From the NCBI GenBank assembly GCA_034190295.1, contig JAXHSW010000003.1, positions 62,001 through 126,000 of the forward strand: DNA of 64,000 nucleotides, read 5' to 3'. Both the position numbers and the translations under genes were made by a program. Numbering within the stretch: the first letter of the stretch is position 1; each line of letters begins with the position of its first letter. Shown one piece after another: positions 36,834-46,481 of the stretch. Origin of the DNA: Okeania sp034190295 (lineage in GTDB: Bacteria > Cyanobacteriota > Cyanobacteriia > Cyanobacteriales > Microcoleaceae). The notes under the pieces are model-generated. The model had not been told where the DNA came from. It saw only the letters and a list, made by a program, of their open reading frames with translations, and did no database searches.

Positions 36834-37283
36834 TTGTTTAGCATTTTAGTTTTACATGGGCCAAACTTAAATCTCCTGGGTCTACGAGAACCAGGAATAT
36901 ATGGCTCTGAAACTTTAGATAATATAAATGGACTGTTAGACCAAGAGGCGGAAGTCCTTGGAGTAAAAATTTCTGTATTACAGTCTAATCATGAAGGTGT
37001 CTTGGTGGATGCAATTCACTCAGCGAGTGAGCAACACCAAGGCATAGTTATTAATGCTGGGGCGTATACTCATACAAGTATTGCCATTAGGGATGCTATT
37101 TCTGGGGTTAATATTCCTACGGTGGAAGTACATATCAGTAATATTTATCGTCGAGAAGAATTTCGACATCATTCTTTTATAGCACCAGTAGCTATAGGTC
37201 AGATTAGTGGCTTTGGTTCAGAAAGCTATATTTTAGGGCTGAAAGCAATAGTTAATTATCTTCAAAAAGAATCCGCTAAATAA
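36834..37283 (+). CDS. aroQ: Type II 3-dehydroquinate dehydratase
   Basis: 149 residues catalysing 3-dehydroquinate to 3-dehydroshikimate in the shikimate pathway (aromatic amino acids). Motifs: LVLHGPNLNLLGLREPGIYG (active Tyr near 23), QSNHEGVLVDAIH, INAGAYTHTSIAIRDAI and VEVHISNIYRREEFRHHSFI (active His). The usual NPGAYTHTS is NAGAYTHTS here, a mild change. The start is TTG 36834, judged by homology (MFSILVLHG); no ATG is nearby, and the frame is open upstream, so a slightly longer N-terminus is possible. Confidence 0.93.
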   Translation: MFSILVLHGPNLNLLGLREPGIYGSETLDNINGLLDQEAEVLGVKISVLQSNHEGVLVDAIHSASEQHQGIVINAGAYTHTSIAIRDAISGVNIPTVEVHISNIYRREEFRHHSFIAPVAIGQISGFGSESYILGLKAIVNYLQKESAK

Positions 37284-37549
37284 TTGCCAAAATCTAAACA
37301 TGGCTAGAAATTTTACATTTGAAAAAAATATATAGCAGAAGAAAGGAGGAAAAATCTGGCGAAGTCTTTCGTTTTAAGCTTTCGATCTGTCCTAACCTTT
37401 TCTTTGACTGCTATGTTAATTAAATTATTCAATAATAGTTAGTAAATAGCGTAAATTTTAATGAATCATTAAAGTAATAACTATGTAGTTCAGATTATAG
37501 AACACTATTATTATTCAATAAATTAGAAAAACAAATTTGTTGAAACTTT

Positions 37550-37664
37550 TATAGCGCTACGCATTAAGGTGTTTGACATTTATAAACCATGTTAGCGGAG
37601 CTTTTCCGCACCGAAAACCCTGATTCAGTTTACTATTCCCTATTCCCTAGCGCGTAGCGCTATA
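37550..37664. mobile_element. MITE with tatagcgctacgc inverted ends
   Basis: The left end tatagcgctacgc pairs with the right end gcgcgtagcgctata. The body carries ttttccgcaccgaaaaccctgattcag and gattccct-type repeats. A truncated relative begins this window. The gap 37284-38115 also holds a solo MITE right end (about 37846-37909). Confidence 0.65.
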
Positions 37665-37928
37665 TATAAAAAATTATATTTATTCAGTAATAACTATTAT
37701 TAATGGCATCAGTATTAAGAGAGTGTTTGTCAAACAAATATGAGACAGTGTAGAGTGAGAAGCGACCTCCCATAGCAAGCAGAGCGTAGCAGTAAGACTA
37801 ACTATTATTCCATACCACAAATGTTAAGCGTACTGTCACACACCCTACTTAATCTTTTCCCTAAACTCGTAAAACTTTGTACCTTATAAACTCCAAAATT
37901 GCTGTAAGTCTAACTTGATTAAATTTAC

Positions 37929-38057
37929 CGAAAAATTGGGTTTAAAGCCTCCCCCTAAAAGGGGGATGAAAAAATATTCAATGAGCGTATTTTCGTTTTC
38001 TCCAGCTTTAGTGGTCGGTACTGATAACTGATAACTGATAACTGATAACTGAAATGA
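37929..38057 (+). mobile_element. MITE, TTAC-flanked, with (aactgat)n right end
   Basis: ttac (37925-37928) is followed by cgaaaaattgggtttaaagcctccccctaaaaggggg, which matches the left end of the IS at 27644 over ~35 bp. The right end is four to five aactgat heptamers then gaaatga. It ends just before the DraG-like gene. Confidence 0.7.
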
Positions 38058-38115
38058 CCTCTACTATTCATTACCTGTATAAGAAAGATAAATTTATAAA
38101 AGAAATGAATAAATA

Positions 38116-39258
38116 ATGCAGCATTCTCTATTAACAAAATTTCAAGGCACTTTATTAGGAGCAGTTTTAGGAAATCATTTAGGTTATTACTTTGAGTATC
38201 AAAAAATAGAGAAAGAGCGAAAAAATTATAAAACATCGATAAATAAACATAAATTTTACCCGTTAGATTTAGGCAAACAAAGATTGCAAAAATGGGGAGA
38301 AATTACAGTTAATTGTGCAAATAGCTTAATTATAAATCAGGAATTCGATCGAGAAGATTGGCAGAAAGTTTATGGGGAATGGCAAGATAACTGGGCTAAT
38401 AAAAAAGACCAAATCAGCAAAACAAGTCAGGTAAAATATTCTCAAAAAAAACCAGAAAAATTTGCAGAGATATTCGATCGTAAATTGTCCGATATTCACT
38501 ACATGGATAAAGATGATATATTTTATCCCACAGCTAGTAATGCAGTAATAGCAAGTTTGCCAGTAACCTTGCTTTATCACGAAGATAAATTAAAACTGCA
38601 ACAAAAATTACAGCAATGGGGAAAAGTTTGGCAAAATTCCTCAGATATCAATCCAACTAACTTAGCAATTGGATATGTTATAGCCCAAACTTTGACAGAA
38701 CAACTAGATACCCAAACTATAATACCCAAAATTATCGACTATATTGGAGAAAAAGAACCATTAGTAGGGCAACTAAGAAAAGTAGAACAATTGATCGATC
38801 GGGGAGCAAATTTAGATACTGCAATAACTCAGTTATCAAAAAATGTTAAATCTTTTTCCAGACAGCAAATATTTCCCGAACAACAAGAAAAATCTATCTC
38901 TTGTCCTTTTTTCATACCTATTTGTTTAGCCTTATACTGTTTCCTCAGTACTCCAGAAGACCTGAGTTTAGCAATATTACGAGGTGCAAGAACAAAATGG
39001 GCAACTCAAATCTGTACTATAGTAGGTACATTATCAGGAGCTTATAATAGTAGTGCTGGAATTCCTGTAGAATGGCGACAAAAAATGGGAGGACAACTGT
39101 TGGGAATAAATGAAGCAGAAATTATGAAGTTGGCCAAAAAACTTTGGGCCGTTTGGTGTGGAGTTTATGACCCAAACAATATGATACAAAATATAGTGCC
39201 AGCAGTTGCTGCCAGCAACGTAATTCGTCCTCGCCCGCGCAAAGCTAGTGGATATTGA
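38116..39258 (+). CDS. ADP-ribosylglycohydrolase (DraG)-like protein, probably inactive
   Basis: 380 residues, helical. Similarity to the DraG family is seen at the start (FQGTLLGAVLGNHLGYYFEY) and end (TIVGTLSGAYNSSAGIPVEWRQKMG). Active DraG enzymes remove ADP-ribose from proteins and need Asp/Thr metal ligands in motifs like GDxxG and DTD. Here the first motif reads GNHLG and the DTDT stretch is ATQICT, so metal binding and catalysis look lost. The gene ends 30 bp before pgpH on the same strand, suggesting an operon. It may have a structural or regulatory role. The family call is moderate; the loss of ligands is read directly. Confidence 0.65.
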   Translation: MQHSLLTKFQGTLLGAVLGNHLGYYFEYQKIEKERKNYKTSINKHKFYPLDLGKQRLQKWGEITVNCANSLIINQEFDREDWQKVYGEWQDNWANKKDQISKTSQVKYSQKKPEKFAEIFDRKLSDIHYMDKDDIFYPTASNAVIASLPVTLLYHEDKLKLQQKLQQWGKVWQNSSDINPTNLAIGYVIAQTLTEQLDTQTIIPKIIDYIGEKEPLVGQLRKVEQLIDRGANLDTAITQLSKNVKSFSRQQIFPEQQEKSISCPFFIPICLALYCFLSTPEDLSLAILRGARTKWATQICTIVGTLSGAYNSSAGIPVEWRQKMGGQLLGINEAEIMKLAKKLWAVWCGVYDPNNMIQNIVPAVAASNVIRPRPRKASGY

Positions 39259-39288
39259 AAACTCTATGATGTGTAGACATCAAGAAAT

Positions 39289-41847
39289 ATGCATCTGACA
39301 GATTTAATTGGGAAATTATTGAAGCCTCAGAAAAAACAACAACTATCGAGTTGGTCAACTCTGGCAACTTCACCAATTTTAGTGGTGCTGGCAATAGCAT
39401 CTCTAACTGCTACTGCAGGTCAACGTTACTACAGTCAGCCAAAGTTAGATGAGGGAACTATTGCTCCTCAAACTATCCTGGCTCCGGAAAGTGCTACAGT
39501 TCCTGACAATAAAGTTACTGAGGAGCAGCGCAAATCAGCTAGACTTGGTGATATAACTGTATTGATGATTAATGAGTCAGTGAATCAAAAGGTTAACAAA
39601 GAGTTGGCTGAAATACTGGCATTGGGTAATCAAGTCAGAGAGATAATTGTTTATTTCCCATTTGTGAATACAGGTATATTGTCAACAGCTACTCAACGAT
39701 ACCTGCGACAAATTTCTCAAGAAAAGTGGCTGGGTATTCAACAAACAGTAGAGGAAGAGTTAAAAGAAAGACCTCCTGGACCTCAACCTGGAATAACTAC
39801 TGATTCTATATTAACTAAAGACTCAATAGAGTTTTTCAGTAACAATGATAATGTTATAGACGATCGATTATTGACTAAGGTATCTGTCCTAAACAATGAT
39901 AATGTTATAGACGATCGATTATTGACTAAGGTATCTGTCCTAGCAGAGGATCGGGAAAATAGTCAAAATTCTATAGTTATTAGTAGTAAAGATCGGCAAG
40001 CAATTTCAGAGTTATTAACTTATCGCAAAAGAAGTTTATTCCAAAACTATGACAGAGTTTTGTACGAGATTTCACAAGCTCGTGATTTGTACAAGGAGGC
40101 AACAGAAGCTCTGGCTAAACAGCAAGAAATTGAGGGTTATGAGGTATACGATTCTACTTTACTGGAGCTGTCTGACACTGACTGGCAAAAAACTCAAACA
40201 GGTATTGAAACTGTAAAAGAGCGAATGCTGGCTCAAGGAATATCGCCAAATTTACCCAAACAGGAATGGGTAAAAGCACTGAAGGTTCAAGTAACTGGTG
40301 TAGTTCCTGTGGTGGCGGAAGATTTAGCAGTTAATGTTTTGAAGGCTGCTTTGGAGGCTAATTTATCTCTAGATCCAGAAGGAACTAAGCAATCAGTGGA
40401 ACTGGCAGCACAAAATATTAAAACAGTAACATACAAAGTCCGACAGGATGAAGTCATTGTTAATAGGGGGCAAAATATTAGCCGTAAGGCATTTGTGTTA
40501 CTAGATCATTTTGGCTTAAGTCGCCGTACAGTTAATTGGGGTGGTTTGGCGGTTTTTGTAGGTATTGTCAGTGGAGCTGTAGGTATAGTAGTTATAGTAG
40601 AAAGGCAATTTAAACCTTGTCTCAGGCGCAGAGATAATATACTTTTGTTGCTTTTGAGTTTGAGCGCACCATTGCTGATAACTTTGAGAATACCGTGGAG
40701 CAGTTTACCAGCAATTGGATTGTTGGTAGGAAGTTTTTATGGTTCAACTATGGGAGTAACAGTGGTGGGATTAATCTCTGCGATCCTGCCTATTGGGATG
40801 GATGTTGACAAAATAGATTGGTTTGCTAGTGCTGCTGGTGGTGTTCTTGGCAGTCTAATAGCTGAAAAAATGCGATCGCGTGAAGAACAAGCATTGTTAG
40901 GTTTAGGGGTAGGGTTAACTCAAGGTACTGTTTATTTGTTGACAAATTTGATTGTCCGCGACACACCAGGATTACTATGGTATGCGATCGTGGGTCCGGT
41001 GGGTTTGCAAGCAGTAGCTGGTTTGGTTTGGAGTATTGTTGCTTTGGGTTTGAGTCCATATTTGGAGCATTTGTTTGATTTGATTACTCCGATTCGTTTG
41101 TCTGAATTGGCTAATCCTAACCGCCCTCTGTTGAAGCGTTTGGCGTCGGAAGCTCCTGGTACTTTTCAGCATACTCTGTTTGTGGCTTCTTTGGCAGAAG
41201 CGGCAGCACGAGCTATTGGTTGTAATGTGGAATTGGTGAGAACGGGTACTTTGTATCACGATATTGGTAAAATGCACGATCCATTGGGATTTATTGAAAA
41301 TCAAATGGGTGGGCCGAATAAACATGATGAAATTAAAGATCCGTGGGTGAGTGTGGAAATTATCAGAAAGCACGTTACTGAAGGGTTGGTAATGGCTCGT
41401 AGACACCGATTACCAAAGGCTATTACGGCGTTTATTCCCGAACATCAGGGTACAATGTTAATTGCTTATTTTTATTATCAAGCTAAACAAAGAGCTGAGA
41501 AGGGAGAAAAGGTAGTTAAGGAAGAGATGTTTCGCTATGCAGGACCAATTCCACAATCGCGAGAAACTGCTATTGTGATGTTAGCAGATTCTTGTGAGGC
41601 AGCTTTGCGATCGCTTAAAGATGCGACTCATAAAGATGCTTTACAGATGGTGAAGAAAATTATGCGGGCACGGTGGCAGGATAATCAGTTGGTTGATTCT
41701 GGTTTGACGAGGGCAGAAATGTCAACTGTTGCTGAAATTTTTGTACAAGTTTGGGAACAGTACAATCATAAACGTATTGCTTATCCGAAAGCGGCAATGA
41801 ATCCAAATCAAGTAAAAACTGTAAAGTCAGTTGTTAGTTCTAATTAG
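39289..41847 (+). CDS. 7TM-HD phosphodiesterase (PgpH type)
   Basis: 852 residues. One N-terminal TM (SPILVVLAIASLTATAG) is followed by a large extracytoplasmic 7TMR-HDED domain (~60-390) and a bundle of about seven TM helices (~415-610). The cytoplasmic HD phosphodiesterase is complete: FQHTLFVASLAEAAA (first His), LYHDIGKMHDP (HD), KHVTEGLVMARRH and PEHQGTMLIAYFY. In firmicutes PgpH hydrolyses cyclic di-AMP; cyanobacteria also make this nucleotide, so the role is probably c-di-AMP turnover. A 51-bp direct duplication (39841-39942) repeats 17 residues in the sensor domain. Start ATG 39289. Confidence 0.9.
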   Translation: MHLTDLIGKLLKPQKKQQLSSWSTLATSPILVVLAIASLTATAGQRYYSQPKLDEGTIAPQTILAPESATVPDNKVTEEQRKSARLGDITVLMINESVNQKVNKELAEILALGNQVREIIVYFPFVNTGILSTATQRYLRQISQEKWLGIQQTVEEELKERPPGPQPGITTDSILTKDSIEFFSNNDNVIDDRLLTKVSVLNNDNVIDDRLLTKVSVLAEDRENSQNSIVISSKDRQAISELLTYRKRSLFQNYDRVLYEISQARDLYKEATEALAKQQEIEGYEVYDSTLLELSDTDWQKTQTGIETVKERMLAQGISPNLPKQEWVKALKVQVTGVVPVVAEDLAVNVLKAALEANLSLDPEGTKQSVELAAQNIKTVTYKVRQDEVIVNRGQNISRKAFVLLDHFGLSRRTVNWGGLAVFVGIVSGAVGIVVIVERQFKPCLRRRDNILLLLLSLSAPLLITLRIPWSSLPAIGLLVGSFYGSTMGVTVVGLISAILPIGMDVDKIDWFASAAGGVLGSLIAEKMRSREEQALLGLGVGLTQGTVYLLTNLIVRDTPGLLWYAIVGPVGLQAVAGLVWSIVALGLSPYLEHLFDLITPIRLSELANPNRPLLKRLASEAPGTFQHTLFVASLAEAAARAIGCNVELVRTGTLYHDIGKMHDPLGFIENQMGGPNKHDEIKDPWVSVEIIRKHVTEGLVMARRHRLPKAITAFIPEHQGTMLIAYFYYQAKQRAEKGEKVVKEEMFRYAGPIPQSRETAIVMLADSCEAALRSLKDATHKDALQMVKKIMRARWQDNQLVDSGLTRAEMSTVAEIFVQVWEQYNHKRIAYPKAAMNPNQVKTVKSVVSSN
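39841..39942 (+). repeat. 51-bp in-frame tandem duplication in pgpH
   Basis: Two identical 51-bp units (39841-39891 and 39892-39942) encode NNDNVIDDRLLTKVSVL twice. The frame is preserved. Confidence 0.95.
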
Positions 41848-41879
41848 GGCTTGCGCTCATAAAGTATGAGTGGTAGGGG

Positions 41880-41925
41880 CAGGAGCCAGAATCCAGAATC
41901 CAGAATCCAGAATCCAGAAGTCAGG
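41880..41925. repeat. Heptamer STRR (ccagaat)n
   Basis: About four ccagaat heptamers follow pgpH; aggcaga heptamers occur near 42083-42105. The two plus-strand frames here are not credible genes. Confidence 0.75.
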
Positions 41926-42042
41926 AGGAATGGGAATTATAGAAGAGGTAGTCAGAAAATCTCCCTTGATTTTCTTCCCCTCGAAATGCCCAAAATACGC
42001 TTTTTTTTTGAACCATTACCACCTAAAAGCTGGTACTCCCTT

Positions 42043-42164
42043 ATATCATGTTCGGTTGAATACTTACACTTTGGAGGAAGGAAGGCAGAAGGCAGAAGGC
42101 AGAAGGGAAGAAAAGGTTAAAAGGGATAAAGTCTTTTTTATAACTGATTATCCGAACATGATAT
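42043..42164. mobile_element. MITE with atatcatgttcgg inverted ends
   Basis: The left end atatcatgttcggttgaatacttac pairs with the right end taactgattatccgaacatgatatt. Same family as 18303-18416. The interior holds aggcaga heptamers. Confidence 0.7.
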
Positions 42165-42290
42165 TAGTACCAGAAAAGGCTAAAAATTTTACTTGTCAAG
42201 GCTTTTATAATTAATCAGCAAACCCTACTCAATTATCACCACTACTATTTCCTCCTGAATTCTGAATTCTGACTCCTGACTCCTATCAGA

Positions 42291-43022
42291 TCAATCTCCT
42301 TGAGGATGTTCTTCCCACAAATTAGTTGTCTGACGCAGACTGGAATGTTCTCCATTTCCCATAATGATATGGTCGAGTAGAGGAATGGCTAAAAATTGCG
42401 CTCCTGCTAAGAGTTGCCTGGTTAAGTTGATATCTTCGGGACTTGGTTCTACATTTCCAGAAGGATGATTGTGAGAAATAATAACTCTGGTTGCACCTTG
42501 GCGAATCACTTCTCGAAAAATTTCACGGGGATGAGCTAATGTTTCTGTTGCGGTACCGATGGTAATTACTTGAGTTCCTAGTAAGCGGTTATTTACGTCT
42601 AAGAGTAAAACGGCAAATTTTTCTTGGGTTTGCCACATTAAATCTTGACTTAAAGCGTCTGCGGCTGCTTGTGGACTTTCAATGAGAGCTAATTCTGGAG
42701 GACGGGATTGAAATACTCTTTTACCTAATTCAATGGCAGCTAAAATAGTTGTTGCTTTTGCTGTACCAATACCATGAATTTGAGTTAATTCTTGAACCGT
42801 AATATTGCGGAGAATTGAGAGGGGGTCGCGCTGATGTTGACTTAATTGATTGAGTATATATTGTCCGAGACCTACAGCAGAAAGTTTCCCTTTTCCTTGA
42901 CCAGTACCTAAGAGAATAGCAATTAATTCTGCGGTAGAGAGACTTTTCGGACCAGAGGCAATTAATCTTTCTCGTGGTCGTTCATTGCTAGGTAAGTCTG
43001 CAATTCTGAGACTGTAGGTCAT
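42291..43022 (-). CDS. radC: RadC-family JAB/MPN domain protein
   Basis: 243 residues. The N-terminal helix-hairpin-helix-like part (LPSNERPRERLIASGPKSLS, IHGIGTAKATTILAAIELGK) is followed by a JAB/MPN metallo-domain with HNHPSGNVEPSPED (HxH...D ligands intact). RadC proteins were named for DNA repair, but a repair role has been doubted; a nuclease or DNA-processing activity is possible. Length and motifs are standard. Start ATG 43022 follows cagttat heptamers. Single gene, minus strand. Confidence 0.93.
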   Translation of the reverse strand: MTYSLRIADLPSNERPRERLIASGPKSLSTAELIAILLGTGQGKGKLSAVGLGQYILNQLSQHQRDPLSILRNITVQELTQIHGIGTAKATTILAAIELGKRVFQSRPPELALIESPQAAADALSQDLMWQTQEKFAVLLLDVNNRLLGTQVITIGTATETLAHPREIFREVIRQGATRVIISHNHPSGNVEPSPEDINLTRQLLAGAQFLAIPLLDHIIMGNGEHSSLRQTTNLWEEHPQGD

Positions 43023-43563
43023 TTCAATTATCAGTTATCAGTTATCAGTTATTAGTTAGCCTCTTGAGAGAGGAGCTACCCTGAGAAAGAGGAGCTACGC
43101 TATTAGTATATCCTGCAATAGGGAGGTTTTGAATATACAGATTTTTCTTTTTTATCCTCTTCAAAGGGAAGTTTTAAAACCTGACTTTTTTTGTTAAAAA
43201 ATTAAGGTCGATAATTTCTAAATATAATATAAGTTATATCATGTTCCTCCTCCGGGGGAGCTACGCTAACGGTTAAATACTTAATAAATACCTTAGCTAG
43301 GACAAGGATAAAAGTCAAAATAATTTCAGTATTTATTCGGTTGTAAGTAGGGAGTAGGTCTAAAATAATTAATAATTAATAATTAATAATTAATAATTAC
43401 CTCTTCTTTTCAAGGAAAGGATTGACTCAGATGAAAATTTTTTCTTGTTTCTCCTTTAAGGGAAAGGCTTTAAACTTTAATTATTCGGTAATTACCGAGG
43501 ATTACATCAGCAGTATTGCCAACTTTTCTCTAGATTTATACGCACATAATTTTTGGTTTATTA
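43023..43563. repeat. Intergenic: heptamers, TTAC MITE (43362-43487), half MITE
   Basis: cagttat heptamers at 43028-43055. ttatatcatgttc near 43230 is one end of the atatcatgt MITE. A TTAC-flanked element on the minus strand has its left end at 43487 (GTAA complement at 43488-43491) and taataat heptamers at 43362-43400. No gene. Confidence 0.6.
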
Positions 43564-44075
43564 CTAATACAACCAACTCCGATATTCTGAATTAACATCT
43601 TTCATTTCTTCGTATAACCAAACCATGCGATCGAGAAACCACATTTTACTTAAAAGTACTAGAAAAACTCCTAATAAAGTCGGCCAGATATTCAACTGAA
43701 TTAATCCCCAAATACAAAATGGTAAACCTACAAAGGAAATTAAATTAAGAATATTAATTACGGGTTGATGATGTTGGGGAATTTCTATTTTTTGACGGTT
43801 TAACCAAACTTTTTCTCCGAAAACTGCTTTTGAGAACCAATTGTTAGTTGAGGTTGGTTTAGGGAAAATTTGGGGATTTATCCAAGTCCAAATAATCAGA
43901 ATAATAATGGGAATTAGACACCAACAATTAATCTAAGTTCGACTCCAAATAGAAATAATAATTAAAGGTAATATAGGAAATCTAGTTAATTTAATCCATT
44001 CCAGGGATTAGCATGACGTGCCCAAACTTCATCAGTCATTTGAAATAAGTTAGCGATTTTTTGTTCAGTTTTCAT
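43564..44075 (-). pseudogene. DUF6653-like small membrane protein, broken
   Basis: Starts ATG 44075: MKTEQKIANLFQMTDEVWAR, HANPWNGL, then a stop. After a frameshift the sequence continues RFPILPLIIISIW, with another stop, then IPIIILIIWTWINPQIFPKP, NWFSKAVFGEKVWLNRQ and a C-terminus WFLDRMVWLYEEMKDVN ending TAG at 43564-43566. Together these form a ~170-residue protein with two to three membrane helices of the family I know as DUF6653. At least one frameshift and one stop break it. Too fragmented to be read as one ORF. Confidence 0.65.
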
Positions 44076-44339
44076 AATATTTTTTTGTTTTGAAGGCTGT
44101 TATAAGTTTAAATTTTAGCAGCTAATATTAAAGCTGGTCGTATCGTTATCAAAAGTTGTTTTGCTAAGTAACTGATGATTTTGGCAGTTTCTTTTCTAAT
44201 AATGAAAGGAATAAATTAAGCAATATTTTTAGATTTCGTATCAAAAGTTTTGCTACATATCTTTGTTGGGAGGTAGGGGTGTTGTATGCAAGGTCTGTAC
44301 AAAGTGCTGAATCTTAAAGGCGACTGTTATATCTACTTC

Positions 44340-46240
44340 CCCTCTTTGTTACGACATCTGCAATAGTCATTTCATTTTGTGAAGCACCGTAATTTCCGGT
44401 GTGTGATGGAGAAAATATCTACTTTCCCTCTCTGTTGTGGATATGGCAATAGTCATTTCATTTTGTGAAGCACCGTAATTTCCGGTGTGTGATGGGAAAA
44501 ATATCTACTTTCCCTCTCTGTTGTGGATATGGCAATAGTCATTTCATTTTGTGAAGCACCGTAATTTCCGGTGTGTGGAGAGAAAATATCTACTTCCCCT
44601 CTCTGTTGCGGATGCCGCAATAGTCATTTCATTTTGTGAAGCACCGTAATTTCCGGTGTGTGGAGAGAAAATATCTACTTCCCCTCTCTGTTGCGGATGT
44701 GGCAATAGTCATTTCATTTTGTGAAGCACCGTAATTTCCGGTGTGTTGTGGGAAAATATTTACCTCCCCTCTCTTTGTTGCGGATATGGCAATAGTCATT
44801 TCATTTTGTGAAGCACCGTAATTTCCGGTGTGTGATGGGAAAATATTTACCTCCTCTCTTTGTTGCGGATATGGCAATAGTCATTTCATTTTGTGAAGCA
44901 CCGTAATTTCCGGTGTGTGGTGGGAAAATATTTACCTCCCCTCTCTTTGTTGCGGATATGGCAATCGTCATTTCATTTTGTGAAGCACCGTAATTTCCGG
45001 TGTGTGNNNNNNNNNNNNNNNNNNNNNNNNNNNNNNNNNNNNNNNNNNNNNNNNNNNNNNNNNNNNNNNNNNNNNNNNNNNNNNNNNNNNNNNNNNNNNN
45101 NNNNNNTCATTTTGTGAAGCACCGTAATTTCCGGTGTGTGGTGGGAAAATATTTACCTCCCCTCTCTTTGTTGCGGATATGGCAATCGTCATTTCATTTT
45201 GTGAAGCACCGTAATTTCCGGTGTGTGGTGGGAAAATATTTACCTCCCCTCTCTTTGTTGCGGATATGGCAATCGTCATTTCATTTTGTGAAGCACCGTA
45301 ATTTCCGGTGTGTGATGGGAAAATATTTACCTCCTCTCTTTGTTGCGGATATGGCAATAGTCATTTCATTTTGTGAAGCACCGTAATTTCCGGTGTGTGG
45401 TGGGAAAATATTTACCTCCTCTCTTTGTTGCGGATATGGCAATAGTCATTTCATTTTGTGAAGCACCGTAATTTCCGGTGTGTGGTGGGAAAATATTTAC
45501 CTCCCCTCTCTTTGTTGCGGATATGGCAATCGTCATTTCATTTTGTGAAGCACCGTAATTTCCGGTGTGTGATGGAAAAATATTTACCTCCTCTCTTTGT
45601 TGCGGATATGGCAATCGTCATTTCATTTTCTGAAGCACCGTAATTTCCGGTGTGTGATGGGAAAATATTTACCTCCTCTCTTTGTTGCGGATGCCGCAAT
45701 CGTCATTTCATTTTGTGAAGCACCGTAATTTCCGGTGTGTGATGGAAAAATATTTACCTCCTCTCTCTGTTGCGGATGCCGCAATCGTCATTTCATTTTG
45801 TGAAGCACCGTAATTTCCGGTGTGTGGTGGGAAAATATTTACCTCCTCTCTTTGTTGCGGATATGGCAATCGTCATTTCATTTTGTGAAGCACCGTAATT
45901 TCCGGTGTGTGATGGAAAAATATTTACCTCCTCTCTCTGTTGCGGATGCCGCAATCGTCATTTCATTTTGTGAAGCACCGTAATTTCCGGTGTGTGATGG
46001 GAAAATATTTACCTCCTCTCTTTGTTGCTGATGTGGCAATAGTCATTTCATTTTGTGAAGCACCGTAATTTCCGGTGCGTGGTGGAGAAAATATTTACCT
46101 CCCCTCTTTGTTGCGGATGTCGCAATAGCTATTTCATTTTGTGAAGCACCGTAATTTCCGGTGTGTTGTGGGGAAAATATTTACCTCCCCTCTCTGTTTA
46201 TGAAGCACCAGAATTTGAGGTGTGTGATGGTGAAAAATCA
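44340..46240. repeat. Large ~88-bp satellite array
   Basis: At least 21 copies of a unit of 82-93 bp. The core is catttcattttgtgaagcaccgtaatttccggtgtgtg, then g/atgggaaaatatttacctcc and ctctttgttgcggatatggcaat. The core has the stem caccg/cggtg. Copies at the left edge (44340-44720) carry aaaatatctacttcc instead of aaaatatttacctcc, so there are subfamilies. A 100-N gap (45007-45106) hides further copies. The unit length varies and is not a multiple of three; it is non-coding. It ends about 240 bp before the Roco gene. Confidence 0.95.
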
Positions 46241-46481
46241 GGCACTGAAAACTACAACGTCTTAGTTTTTTAATTTACTCACTATTATATGATTTTTACT
46301 AGAAATGGTATTCTAGCACGTTACTGAAATACTGAAAAAATTTCTAGCTAAAGGATAGGGTGGCGATCTATCAAAATTTTTGGCTTTGTTGGGTTGAAGT
46401 AAGAAAGTTCTGATGGTTATGGAAAATCAATGTTGATATTTGTAGATATTACAATGATGGTAAAAATTATTTTATTGAGCT

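Noticed and set aside
41866..42214. Two overlapping plus-strand ORFs after pgpH
   Set aside because: Built from ccagaat and aggcaga heptamers and a MITE with inverted ends; neither has a ribosome site or family.
44629..45643. Repetitive ORFs on both strands in the 88-bp array
   Set aside because: Unit length varies and is not a multiple of three, so frames break at each variant; no starts or common C-terminus.
44340..46240. CRISPR array
   Set aside because: The sequence between the cores is itself conserved, unit length is ~88 bp, and no cas genes are near.
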